A DNA stretch of 64,000 bases from Mimachlamys varia (lineage: Eukaryota > Mollusca > Bivalvia > Pectinida > Pectinidae). The DNA is taken from the NCBI GenBank assembly GCA_947623455.1, contig OX392527.1, forward strand, positions 32,294,201 to 32,358,200, given 5' to 3'. The notes below the pieces were generated by a model. The model did no database searches. It worked only from the letters and a program-made list of their open reading frames with translations, and was not told the DNA's origin. Position 1 is the first letter of the stretch. Every line of letters begins with the position of its first letter. Shown here one piece after another: positions 13,001-28,000 of the stretch. Both the position numbers and the translations under genes were made by a program.

Positions 13001-16000
13001 TTATTATAGTACGACACCAAACAGCTGTTACCTAGGTATATCCCTGTACTTTATTATAGTACGACACCAAACAGCTGTTACCTAGGTATATCCCTATACT
13101 TTATTATAGTACGACACCAAACAGCTGTTACCTAGGTATATCCCTGTACTTTATTATAGTACGACACCAAACAGCTGTTACCTAGGTATATCCCTATACT
13201 TTATTATAGTATGACACAAACAGCTGCTACCTAGGTATATCCCTATACTTTATTATAGTACAACACCAAACAGCTGCTACCTAGGTATATCCCTGTACTT
13301 TATTATAGTGCGACACCAAACAGCTGCAACCTAGGTATATCCCTGTACTTTATTATAGTACCACACCAAACAGCTGCTACCTAGGTATATCCCTGTACTT
13401 TATTATAGTATGACACAAACAGCTGCTACCTAGGTATATCCCTGTACTTTATTATAGTGCGACACCAAACAGCTGCAACCTAGGTATATCCCTGTACTTT
13501 ATTATAGTGCGACACCAAACAGCTGCAACCTAGGTATATCCCTGTACTTTATTATAGTGCGACACCAAACAGCTGCTACCTAGGTATATCCCTGTACTTT
13601 ATTATAGTATGACACCAAACAGCTGCTACCTAGGTATATCCCTGTACTTTATTATAGTATGACACCAAACAGCTGCTACCTAGGTATATCCCTGTACTTT
13701 ATTATAGTGCGACACCAAACAGCTGCAACCTAGGTATATCCCTGTACTTTATTATAGTACCACACCAAACAGCTACTACCTAGGTATATCCCTGTACTTT
13801 ATTATAGTATGACACAAACAGCTGCTACCTAGGTATATCCCTGTACTTTATTATAGTATGACACCAAACAGCTGCTACCTCGGTATATCCCTGTACTTTA
13901 TTATAGTATGACACCAAACAGCTGCTACCTAGGTATATCCCTGTACTTTATTATAGTATGACACCAAACAGCTACTACCTAGGTATATCCCTGTACTTTA
14001 TTATAGTATGACACCAAACAGCTGCTACCTAGGTATATCCCTGTACTTTATTATAGTATGACACCAAACAGCTGCTACCTAGGTATATCCCTGTACTTTA
14101 TTATAGTATGACACCAAACTGCTGCTACCTAGGTATATCCCTGTACTTTATTATAGTACGACACAAACAGCTGCTACCTAGGTATATCCCTGTACTTTAT
14201 TATAGTATGACACCAAACAGCTGCTACCTAGGTATATCCCTGTACTTTATTATAGTACGACACCAAACAGCTGCTACCTAGGTATATCCCTGTACTTTAT
14301 TATAGTATGACACCAAACAGCTGCTACCTAGGTATATCCCTGTACTTTATTATAGTACCACACCAAACAGCTGCTACCTAGGTATATCCCTGTACTTTAT
14401 TATAGTACGACACCACACAGCTGCTACCTAGGTATATCCCTGTACTTTATTACAGTACGACACCACACAGCTGCTACCTAGGTATATCCCCGTACTTTAT
14501 TATAGTACGACACCACACAGCTGCTACATAGGTATATACCTGTACTTTATTATAGTACGACACAAACAGCTGCTACCTAGGTATATCCCTACACTTTATT
14601 ATAGTACGACACCAAACAGCTGCTACCTAGGTATATCCCTGTACTTTATTATAGTACGACACAAACAGCTGTTACCTAGGTATATCCCTGTACTTTATTA
14701 CAGTACGACACCACACAGCTGCTACCTAGGTATATACCTGTACTTTATTATAGTACGACACAAACAGCTGCTACCTAGGTATATCCCTACACTTTATTAT
14801 AGTACGACACCAAACAGCTGCTACCTAGGTATATCCCTGTACTTTATTATAGTACGACACAAACAGCTGTTACCTAGGTATATCCCTGTACTTTATTACA
14901 GTACGACACCACACAGCTGCTACCTAGGTATATCCCTACAATTTATTATAGTATGACACAAACAGCTGCTACCTAGGTATATCCCTGTACTTTATTATAG
15001 TACGACACAAACAGCTGTTACCTAGATATATCCCTGTACTTTATTACAGTACGACACCACACAGCTGCTACCTAGGTATATACCTGTACTTTATTATAGT
15101 ACGACACAAACAGCTGCTACCTAGGTATATCCCTGTACTTTATTATAGTACGACACCAAACAGCTGTTACCTAGGTATATACCTGTACTTTATTATAGTA
15201 CCACACCAAACAGCTGCTACCTAGGTATATCCCCGTACTTTATTATAGTACCACACCAAACAGCTGCTACCTAGGTATATCCCCGTACTTTATTATAGTA
15301 CCACACCAAACAGCTGCTACCTAGGTATATACCTGTACTTTATTATAGTACCACACCAAACAGCTGCTACCTAGGTATATCCCTACAATTTATTATAGTA
15401 TGACACAAACAGCTGCTACCTAGGTATATCCCTGTACGTTATTATAGTATGACACCAAACAGCTACTACCTAGGTATATCCCTGGACTTTATTATAGTAC
15501 GACACAAACAGCTGCTACCTAGGTATATCCCTACACTTTATTATAGTATGACACAAACAGCTGCTACCTAGGTATATCCCTGTACTTTATTATAGTATGA
15601 CACAAAACAGCTGCTACCTAGGTATATCCCTGGACTTTATTATAGTATGACACAAACAGCTGCTACCTAGGTATATCCCTGGACTTTATTATAGTACGAC
15701 ACAAACAGCTGCTACCTAGGTATATCCCCTTACTTTATTATAGTACGACACAAACAGCTGCTACCTAGGTATATCCCTGTACGTTATTATAGTATGACAC
15801 AAACAGCTGCTACCTAGGTATATCCCTGTACGTTATTATAGTATGACACAAACAGCTGCTACCTAGGTATATCCCTGTACGTTATTATAGTATGACACAA
15901 ACAGCTGCTTCCTAGGTATATCCCTGTACGTTATTATAGTATGACACAAACAGCTGCTACCTAGGTATATCCCTACACTTTATTATAGTATGACACAAAC

Positions 16001-19000
16001 AGCTGCTACCTAGGTATATCCCTGTACGTTATTATAGTATGACACAAACAGCTGCTTCCTAGGTATATCCTTGCACTTTATTATAGTATGACACAAACAG
16101 CTGCTACCTAGGTATATCCCTGTACTTTATTATAGTACAACACCAAACAGCTGCTACCTAGGTATATCCCTATACTTTATTATAGTACGACACCAAACAG
16201 CTGCTACCTAGGTATATCCCTGTACTTTATTACAGTACGACACCAAACAGCTGCTACCTAGGTATATCCCTGTACTTTATTATAGTACAACACCAAACAG
16301 CTGCTACCTAGGTACATCCCTGTACTTTATTACAGTACGACACCAAACAGCTGCTACCTAGGTACATCCCTGTACTTTATTACAGTACGACACCAAACAG
16401 CTGCTACCTAGGTACATCCCTGTACTTTATTACAGTACGACACCAAACAGCTGCTACCTAGGTACATCCCTGTACTTTATTACAGTACGACACCAAACAG
16501 CTGCTACCTAGGTACATCCCTGTACTTTATTACAGTACGACACCAAACAGCTGCTACCTAGGTATATCCCTGTACTTTATTATAGTACAACACCAAACAG
16601 CTGCTACCTAGGTATATCCCTGTACTTTATTATAGTACGACACCAAACAGCTGCTACCTAGGTATATCCCTGGACTTTATTATAGTACGACACAAACAGC
16701 TGCTACCTAGGTATATCCCTACACTTTATTATAGTATGACACAAACAGCTGCTACCTAGGTATATCCCTGTACTTTATTATAGTACGACACCAAACAGCT
16801 GCTACCTAGGTATATCCCTGTACTTTATTATAGTACAACACCAAACAGCTGCTACCTAGGTATATCCCTGTACTTTATTATAGTACAACACCAAACAGCT
16901 GCTACCTAGGTATATCCCTTTACTTTATTATAGTACGACACCAAACAGCTGCTACCTAGGTATATCCCTGTACTTTATTATAGTACGACACAAACAGCTG
17001 CTACCTAGGTATATCCCTACACTTTATTATAGTATGACACAAACAGCTGCTACCTAGGTATATCCCTGTACGTTATTATAGTATGACACAAACAGCTGCT
17101 TCCTAGGTATATCCTTGCACTTTATTATAGTATGACACAAACAGCTGCTACCTAGGTATATCCCTGTACTTTATTACAGTACCACACCAAACAGCTGCTA
17201 CCTAGGTATATCCCTGTACTTTATTACAGTACCACACCAAACAGCTGCTACCTAGGTATATCCCTGTACTTTATTACAGTACGACACCAAACAGCTGCTA
17301 CCTAGGTATATCCCTATACTTTATTAAAGTACCACACCAAACAGCTGTTACCTAGGTATATCCCTGTACTTTATTATAGTACGACACCAAACAGCTGCTA
17401 CCTAGGTATATCCTTGTACTTTATTATAGTATGACACAAACAGCTGCTACCTAGGTATATCCCTATACTTTATTAAAGTACCACACCAAACAGCTGTTAC
17501 CTAGGTATATCCCTATACTTTATTACAGTACGACACCAAACAGCTGCTACCTAGGTATATCCCTGAACGTTATTATAGTATGACACAAACAGCTGCTACC
17601 TAGGTATATCCCTGTACTTTATTACAGTACGACACCAAACAGCTGCTACCTAGGTATATCCCTATACTTTATTATAGTACCACACCAAACAGCTGCTACC
17701 TAGGTATATCCCTGTACTTTATTATAGTACCACACCAAACAGCTGCTACCTAGGTATATCCCCATACTTTATTACAGTACGACACCAAACAGCTGTTACC
17801 TAGGTATATCCCTGTACTTTATTATAGTACAACACCAAACAGCTGTTACCTAGGTATATCCCTGTACTTTATTATAGTACCACACCAAACAGCTGCTACC
17901 TAGGTATATCCCTGGACTTTATTATAGTATGACACAAACAGCTGCTACCTAGGTATATCCCTGTACTTTATTATAGTACAACACCAAACAGCTGCTACCT
18001 GGGTATATCCCTGTACTTTATTACAGTACGACACCAAACAGCTGTTACCTAGGTATATCCCTGTACTTTATTATAGTATGACACCAAACAGCTGTTACCT
18101 AGGTATATCCCTGGACTTTATTATAGTATGACACCAAACAGCTGCTACCTAGGTATATCCCTGTACTTTATTATAGTACGACACCAAACAGCTGCTACCT
18201 AGGTATATCCCTGTACTTTATTATAGTACGACACCAAACAGCTGCTACCTAGGTATATCCCTGTACTTTATTATAGTATGACACAAACAGCTGCTACCTA
18301 GGTATATCCCTGTACTTTATTACAGTACCACACCAAACAGCTGCTACCTAGGTATATCCCTGTACTTTATTACAGTACCACACCAAACAGCTGCTACCTA
18401 GGTATATCCCTGTACTTTATTACAGTACGACACCAAACAGCTGCTACCTAGGTATATCCCTATACTTTATTAAAGTACCACACCAAACAGCTGTTACCTA
18501 GGTATATCCCTGTACTTTATTATAGTACGACACCAAACAGCTGCTACCTAGGTATATCCTTGTACTTTATTATAGTATGACACAAACAGCTGCTACCTAG
18601 GTATATCCCTGAACGTTATTATAGTATGACACAAACAGCTGCTACCTAGGTATATCCCTGTACTTTATTACAGTACGACACCAAACAGCTGCTACCTAGG
18701 TATATCCCTATACTTTATTATAGTACCACACCAAACAGCTGCTACCTAGGTATATCCCTGTACTTTATTATAGTACCACACCAAACAGCTGCTACCTAGG
18801 TATATCCCCATACTTTATTACAGTACGACACCAAACAGCTGTTACCTAGGTATATCCCTGTACTTTATTATAGTACAACACCAAACAGCTGTTACCTAGG
18901 TATATCCCTATACTTTATTATAGTACCACACCAAACAGCTGCTACCTAGGTATATCCCTGTACTTTATTACAGTACGACACCAAACAGCTGTTACCTAGG

Positions 19001-22000
19001 TATATCCCTGTACTTTATTATAGTACAACACCAAACAGCTGTTACCTAGGTATATCCCTGTACTTTATTACAGTACGACACCAAACAGCTGTTACCTAGG
19101 TATATCCCCGTACTTTATTAAAGTACCACTCCAAACAGCTGCTACCAAGGTATATCCCTGTACTTTATTATAGTACAACACAAACAGCTGCTACCTAGGT
19201 ATATCCCTATACTTTATTATAGTACAACACCAAACAGCTGCTACCTAGGTATATCCCTGTACTTTATTATAGTACAACACAAACAGCTGCTACCTAGGTA
19301 TATCCCTATACTTTATTATAGTACAACACCAAACAGCTGCTACCTAGGTATATCCCTGTACTTTATTATAGTACAACACAAACAGCTGCTACCTAGGTAT
19401 ATCCCTATACTTTATTATAGTACAACACCAAACAGCTGCTACCTAGGTATATCCCTGGACTTTATTACAGTACGACACCAAACAGCTGCTACCTAGGTAT
19501 ATCCCTGTACTTTATTATAGTACAACACAAACAGCTGCTACCTAGGTATATCCCTATACTTTATTATAGTACAACACCAAACAGCTGCTACCTAGGTATA
19601 TCCCTGGACTTTATTACAGTACGACACCAAACAGCTGTTACCTAGGTATATCCCTGTACTTTATTATAGTACCACACCAAACAGCTGCTACCTAGGTATA
19701 TCCCTGTACTTTATTACAGTACGACACCAAACAGCTGCTACCTAGATATATCCCTGTACTTTATTACAGTACGACACAAACAGCTACTACCTAGGTATAT
19801 CCCTGTACTTTATTATAGTACCACACCAAACAGCTGCTACCTAGATATATCCCTGTACTTTATTATAGTACCACACCAAACAGCTGCTATCTAGGTATAT
19901 CCCTGTACTTTATTATAGTACCACACCAAACAGCTGCTACCTAGGTATATCCCCGTACTTTATTATAGTGCGACACCAAACAGCTGCTACCTAGGTATAT
20001 CCCCGTACTTTATTATAATACGACACCAAACAGCTGCTACCTAGGTATGTCCCTGTACTTTATTATAGTACGACACCAAACAGCTGCTACCTAGGTATAT
20101 CCCTGTACTTTATTATAGTACGACACCAAACAGCTGCTACCTAGGTATATCCCTGTACTTTATTATAGTACAACACCAAACAGCTGCTACCTAGGTATAT
20201 CCCTATACTTTATTATAGTACCACACCAAACAGCTGCTACCTAGGTATATCCCTGTACTTTATTATAGTACAACACCAAACAGCTGCTACCTAGGTATAT
20301 CCCTGTACTTTATTAAAGTACCACACCAAACAGCTGCTACCTAGGTATATCCCTGTACTTTATTATAGTACGACACCAAGCAGCTGCTACCTAGGTATAT
20401 CCCTGTACTTTATTATAGTACCACACCAAACAGCTGCTACCTAGATATATCCCCTTACTTTATTATAGTATGACACAAACAGCTGCTACCTAGGTATATC
20501 CCTGTACTTTATTATAGTACCACACCAAACAGCTGCTACCTAGGTATATCCCCTTACTTTATTATAGTATGACACAAACAGCTGTTACCTAGGTATATCC
20601 CTGTACTTTATTATAGTATGACACCAAACAGCTGCTACCTAGGTATATCCCTACACTTTATTATAGTATGACACAAACAGCTGCTACCTAGGTATATCCC
20701 TGTACTTTATTATAGTACCACACCAAACAGCTGCTACCTAGGTATATCCCTGTACTTTATTACAGTACGACACCAAACAGCTGCTACATAGGTATATCCC
20801 TGTACTTTATTACAGTACGACACCAAACAGCTGTTACCTAGGTATATCCCTGTACTTTATTATAGTATGACACAAACAGCTGCTACCTAGGTATATCCCT
20901 GGACTTTATTATAGTACGACACAAACAGCTGCTACCTCGGTATATCCCTGTACTTTATTATAGTACGACACAAACAGCTGTTACCTAGGTATATCCCTGT
21001 ACTTTATTATAGTACGACACCAAACAGCTGCTACCTAGGTATATCCCTATACTTTATTACAGTACGACACCAAACAGCTGCTACCTAGGTATATCCCTGT
21101 ACTTTATTATAATACGACACCAAACAGCTGCTACCTAGGTATATCCCTGTACTTTATTATAATACGACACCAAACAGCTGCTACCTGGGTATATCCCTGT
21201 ACTTTATTATAGTACCACACCAAACAGCTGCTACCTAGATATATCCCTGTACTTTATTATAGTATGACACAAACAGCTGCTACCTAGGTATATCCCTGTA
21301 CTTTATTACAGTACGACACCAAACAGCTGCTACCTAGGTATATCCCTGTACTTTATTATAGTACGACACCAAACAGCTGCTACCTAGGTATATCCCTGTA
21401 CTTTATTACAGTACGACACCAAACAGCTGCTACCTAGGTATATCCCTGTACTTTATTACAGTACGACACCAAACAGCTGCTACCTAGGTATATCCCTGTA
21501 CTTTATTATAGTACGACACCAAACAGCTGCTACCTAGGTATATCCCTGTACTTTATTATAGTACGACACCAAACAGCTGCTACCTAGGTATATCCCTGTA
21601 CTTTATTATAGTACGACACCAAACAGCTGCTACCTAGGTATATCCCTTGACTTTATCATAGTACGACACAAACAGCTGCTACCTCCGTACTTTATTATAG
21701 TATGACACAAACAGCTGCTACCTAGGTATATCCCTGTACTTTATTACAGTACGACACCAAACAGCTGCTACCTAGGTATATCCCTGTACGTTATTATAGT
21801 ATGACACAAACAGCTGCTACCTAGGTATATCCCTGTACTTTATTACAGTACGACACCAAACAGCTGCTACCTAGGTATATCCCTGTACTTTGTTATAGTA
21901 CAACACAAACAGCTGCTACCTAGGTATATCCCTGTACTTTATTATAGTACGACACCAAACAGCTGCTACCTAGGTATATCCCTGTACTTTATTATAGTAC

Positions 22001-25000
22001 GACACAAACAGCTGCTACCTAGGTATATCCCTGTACTTTATTACAGTACGACACCAAACAGCTGCTACCTAGGTATATCCTTGTACTTTATTATAGTACG
22101 ACACCAAACAGCTGCTACCTAGGTATATCCTTGTACTTTATTATGACACTTTTATATATCACTCTGTTGGCTCCATACAACAAGTGGAAGACAAATATGT
22201 ATAACCTACTAACCTGCCACCACTGTACTGAGACTAGAGTGGACATCTCTGGCCAGGTCAATGAGAGGTCAAGTGTCCACACCAACGTTCCTGTGTCTGT
22301 ATTCCTGAAATAAGGTTGCTTTTCCAATCACTAAATTTTATTACCCTGAATTTCAGTGAAAGTTGTAATAACACTGTTTACTTTATCCATACTCTAGTCG
22401 GGTGACTCCAAGTTGATGACTATAAGTATGCCATTCTAATTCATTCTATTGTTTGAAGACTAAATATTTTTTACAGCTTTCAGTGAAGTTATGTTATTGC
22501 ATAATAATGCTGTGCACTCGTGAAAAATATCAAAATATTAGCCCCACTCGTGAAAAATATTTGGTATTACTGCAGACACTGTTAGATATCCTCTATATAT
22601 TGCAATTCCAACATATTATTAAAAACAAGCTTAGTTATATCGTCATATAGATAGATCTACATTGGCACAAATGTATATCTGAAAATAGTTATTGATGTGC
22701 TTTTGCCGCATGCCATTCCAAATGGAACACTAAAGAGTTCCTAAATCTCCAAAAACAGAACAATATGGCATTATCGTCGATGGAAATATATAGCAATTCA
22801 GGATGTTTGTATTTTAAAGGGTGTGGCGGATGGTGGTATGCGAGGGTGGCGAACTTAAGGAGGGAATTACATAAGACAGAAATCCGTTCTAGAGGTTTAG
22901 GTGGCGGTATGCGAGGATGGCGGTAGATTCGGGTGGCGATAGGTCGAGGGTACACTGTACTAGAAATCTCTGTGAGACATAAATGCCCCAGCCCCCAGCT
23001 AGTTACATTACCATGGGATGGGATGGGATGCAACTGACATTGGTAACACTATATGCCCCAAATTTCATGACGGGGGCATAAAAATCCGTCATCGCGGTAA
23101 CAATTGGATTGTGGGGGCTTTACAGGTGTAAAATCACCAAACATTGGGTTTATGAGACCTTAAGTAGAAATCACCAAACATTGTCCCCCTTCGTAAAGAC
23201 ACTGACAGCTTCTTTTTCGAATAGTAGCAAATAGTGGTTCGTTACTGAAGGCGGTAAAACAGAAAAAAGTTATAAGTATTATGGGCAAAATATGTTTAGA
23301 AATCAAGAAATCATACTGGTTTTATATCGTTTCAATGTTTATTCAAGGTGATGCCCGATGGTAGTAAAAGGGGAGACTTCCTGACAAGTTATGCAGTGAC
23401 AGATAGACACTCCCCTAATTGCTGAGGGTACGATGAATTATCATTTAATTTTTTTATTTTTGTTTCATTTTTCAACAAATATCTGATTTAAAAAGTAGCT
23501 TAAATCAATATATTGAAATACATGATAATACTGTTAGTGTGAGTCTGTAACCATACTTATTAGGTGCAATCTAATTTTATCACATTGTCAGTTTTTGGCA
23601 TATTAGCGCCATGATAAATTCTTGTGTCCATGGTTATTACTATATAAGAAGCATATAAAAACTCCAATTAGCAAAATAATTTTTTAGCGTAATACTCTAA
23701 GCACGAAAAGCGCTAAAATAAAATTACAGCGAAAATATGTACATTTACAGCAATTTTTTTTTTGACATCGTTTACAAGAATTAAATACATTTGTTGACAT
23801 ACCATAATACCAATGTGTTGTTGGAGGACCACAGAATCAGTGCTGATGGGAGATTCTCCACTAGCATCAAACACCTAGGTGTAGATAAATCGTCTGGAGA
23901 GGGGTCAAACTCCTGTTCAACCATCAACTGACCATCACAGTCCACAGAATATTTGGTCACCGTAGTTGTATCCTGATTAGTTTGTCCCACAGCTAGAGCT
24001 TCTACACTCAGGCAGCAGGCAGTCACACTACAACAGTGAAACAGCTACATGTGGTACAGAGGTTCACATCTTGTTGTATTGACAGTTCCCAGTAATTTCT
24101 ACTTATATCAAAAGTTTTAAAGGATGGAGAAAGGCATCATCAGACATCCTATAGATTCACAACAGAGTAAATAGTGCCACAGCTTCCCATCGTGTTGTAA
24201 TGACTTCAAACCTTAATTTTCAGGTATGGTGACATACATAGCCAGGTACATCTATATGGGACAGACAACAACTTGATTCCTACAATGTCTACATTAAATC
24301 ATCGCTGGGATCACTGGGATATATCAATAACAATGGAGTAGACCAGTCACATTATTTAATTTAAGTACTACGATATTAGTTTCTATAGAAGTATGTTACA
24401 TGTAGTTACTCTAGAAGTATATGAGTTTCTACAGAAGTATATTAGTTTCTACAGAAGTATATAAATTTCTACAGAACTGTGACAGTTTGAAAAAATGGGG
24501 TATGCTTAATCTCATAAATGCAGAAACTGTTTATCAGTTTGAAATCCTGTTGGACAATTATTATAAAAATAACCGGTTTATATATAAAGAACAATAATCT
24601 TCAAATGCTACATGTACATTGCGCCGGACTGACATTAGTTATTTAATTATTATTTCTTTGTAATTTATTGGATATGGATATAGAGGCTTTCAGCCTGCGT
24701 CCATAATGTTTCCAAATAAATCCTAATAAATATCACGCATATTACTGGAAAGAGAAAATGGTGGCTTGATGAAAATTAAACCTTTCACAAAATTTAAACA
24801 TAAACACCAGAAAGGGGAGATTAATTGTTCTGTGTTTGCAAATATAGGGTATGCTTAATCTAGTTGTCCAATTCGTTTTTATCAAAAAAACTCAAGGAAA
24901 ATTTGATATTTTCAAAATGGTAGCCAGTCGAAAGGTATTTTCATGGTTTTTGAGCTTATTCAAGTAGTTGAAATGAGAGAAAAATACTCTTTCATGACCA

Positions 25001-28000
25001 AAGGTGTAAAAAAGGGAATTTACACCCCAGGGATTTTCAAAATTTGGTAAAACCCGAGGCTATGATATATACCTGTTTCCCTGTAGACACTGTATCAGCT
25101 GTGGCTTGTCAGTCGTAACATTGTAGTGAACCACCAGGACGGTACATCTAACACCCCGCAGTACAACCACAAAGTAGCAGAACTTGTCACGGAACACAGC
25201 AGGATAGGTGTAGCACTCCACAGAACTATAGCCCTAAGATGAGGAGGGGAGTCATTATATATAGTCATACAAAAGGTAATCAAAGATTACAAAGCTCACC
25301 TCAACCCATCCACCCAGAGAATGCAAGTCTGTTAGTTGGGTGGTGCACAAATTAAAGAAGATCAGTATTTGATTCCAGAAGTGAAAATTAAGGGGTCACC
25401 TGCCAAACCATGTGGATTTTTTCTGGTTACTCCAGTTTCTTCCCACAATAAAACCCCACACCAGCTATTATTCAGGTCAACAAGAGTGATTTTATGTAAG
25501 TTGAATAACTTTTTGTAAAAGAAAAAAGAATGGTTGATATCAATTGTGAGGTAACTTCTTAATCATTCTATTACAACGTTAACTCACTAAGTCCTCAATA
25601 TGGTCTAGAGCCAAAAATGTAGGTCAAATCCAGCATCTGAAACCTAGTAGCACATGCTTTTATCCTTAGATACATCACCCATGTAAGTTTGGTTGATGAA
25701 GCACTTACAGTTACCTCAAAATTGATTCAACCATTCACTTTATATATAACCTTATGTGAATGCTGCCAGCACCGGAGGTATAGCAAAAGCCCCCTTAACT
25801 TCATTGAGATGAGATAAAAAGCATCTTTATTTGGGTTAAGGTGAAGATAGACATGATGTTTGAACAAAACCAACATATCGTAAGAGTAAAGGTCCCTAAA
25901 ACTGACTGTATTTGCTCTTTTCAAATCTTTTGTTTTAGTGGTTTTACGTCTACTTCATTACCAAGTAGTTCGGTTATCTTAAAAGCCAATCAGTCATGAG
26001 TTTAATCAGATGCATGCTACCTGTCTGTCAGCTCAATATTATTATTTACGACCAAAGAAGTTAGGTTATTTTTATGGTAATGTAGGTATTATTTATTTTC
26101 AATGGTATTAACTGTGCCAGACTTTTTTTATTTACCTGTTCAAGCTGCCATGATTTAACACAAGTGTAGGTGTCTCCTGTCTGGTTCCATAAACTGATGG
26201 CTGATTGGCCAATACACAACACCACATCTGTTCTGCGACGGCTGATCTGTATACAGCAAGCAGCCACACACCTCACTGAGTCAGACGGGGATAACTGCCA
26301 CAAAAAAAGCATTGTAATTTGTATTATATACACTATGTTTTGTTATTTTGAAATCAAATTTATAGGAAAATTACAATGTACATGTACAGTAAAACCTGTC
26401 TATAAAGGGCACCCAAGGGACAGAGCAAAAGTGTCCTTTATAGACAGGTGTCCTTTATACAGAGGTTATTAACATAGTAAATTGCACTGTGTGGGTATGA
26501 TGAGTCTGTCCTTTATAGACAGGTTTCCTTTATATAGAGGTGTCCTTTATGACATGCTTGACTGTACTAACAAATATTACTTCTGCTCCTGGTTACAATT
26601 ATATCACCATTCAGATATGGACATTGCTGGAGAAGTTGGATGACATGTAAATGAAATCTTTTTTTGATCACCTCTCAAATCGCTGCATTGGTCACAGACT
26701 ATGAAATACAACTACCAAGCACAATGAATTTGAACCGCTCCCAGACAACTTTAACTTCTACAGAAATGGAGTAATAACCAAAATTTGTTATGTTTTCTAT
26801 GTATGTGTCAAAAAATCAATAATCCAAACTCAAAATCAATTAAACTCAGTATGAAGTATGAACAAAGGAAAGATTTAAACAGAGACCCCTGAAAAAGTAC
26901 AAGAGAATACGACCAATTGTGTGCTGAAAGAGTAAGCATCTTCTGCCTCATTGATAGCAAAGGTAAATCTAGGTCTCTTCCAAGTAAGTGTTACATTGTA
27001 CGTAGGCCATCAAAGAGAGAACTGAGTTGGGTTTTTTTTTCAAATGTGACTTGAAAAGACAAGTGATCTTGCAAGGTGAATGATCCATGGAAAATGATCT
27101 TGTGGTGTGTGCGCTGGTTTTCTATTTATGATAGCAAATGTAAGCCAAACACCAGTTACAACTTCTGAGGAACAGATCTAGAACTCTGGATTTGTTACAT
27201 CACTTTTCAGTTTTCTAACAAACATATATTACTTTATAACTTCAGTTTCTGAAAAAAACATAGACACTAAATCAAATTATTTAACAAAAGTTTGAAGAAT
27301 ATCCACTTGTGATCTGCGATAAGCTTTGAACAAGAGGCCCAATGTTCCTGAATTGCTCACCTGCTATAAATCTCCAACTTTTAATCTTAAAAGTGAACTA
27401 CAAAACAGATACACTGAAAAGTTTTAACATATCATACATGTGACCTTGAAAGTAGGTCAAGGTCATTCATCACAACAAACTAATTAGCAGCCCTTCATCT
27501 TAAACATACCCCGGGTATGCCCTATATCGGTAATCAGCCTTTTGGCAATTGAGAAGTAGAAGTAAACATATATATATAGCTCTCATTGTTCAGAACTTGT
27601 GAACTTGAAAGTGAGTCGGGGTAATTTACTTGAATGACCTTGGTAGCCCTTCATCCCTCTGCCAGCATGCTACTGCCCCAAATATCAGTTCTCTAGGCCG
27701 TTTGGTTATTGAGAAGAAACGGCTTGAAGTTAAATCTTGATTCCGGATGGACAGACACACGACGGACACCATACCATGGCATAAACTCACATATATGCCC
27801 TTAGGGCATGTGAGCTGATACATTTGTAGATAACCCAGGTCAAATATTGGATTACTCACCCCTTGTAAGATCTGCTACTAACTGGCCTTGCCCACTATTT
27901 TGATTTGTGATTACCTTGATACAGCCAAGATGTTTGAGCTTCTCCCCTTTGTTTGATCTGCGGGTGTGTATGAGCTGGCTATCCTGCGAATCCCATTCTC

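Noticed and set aside
9436..22145. Regular repeat resembling a CRISPR array
   Set aside because: Units are continuous with no unique spacers and lie in a eukaryotic intron; it is a minisatellite.
22689..23033. 114-codon minus-strand frame, proline-rich
   Set aside because: It is produced by local G-rich repeats on the plus strand, lies inside a PALB2 intron, and has no domain or splice support.
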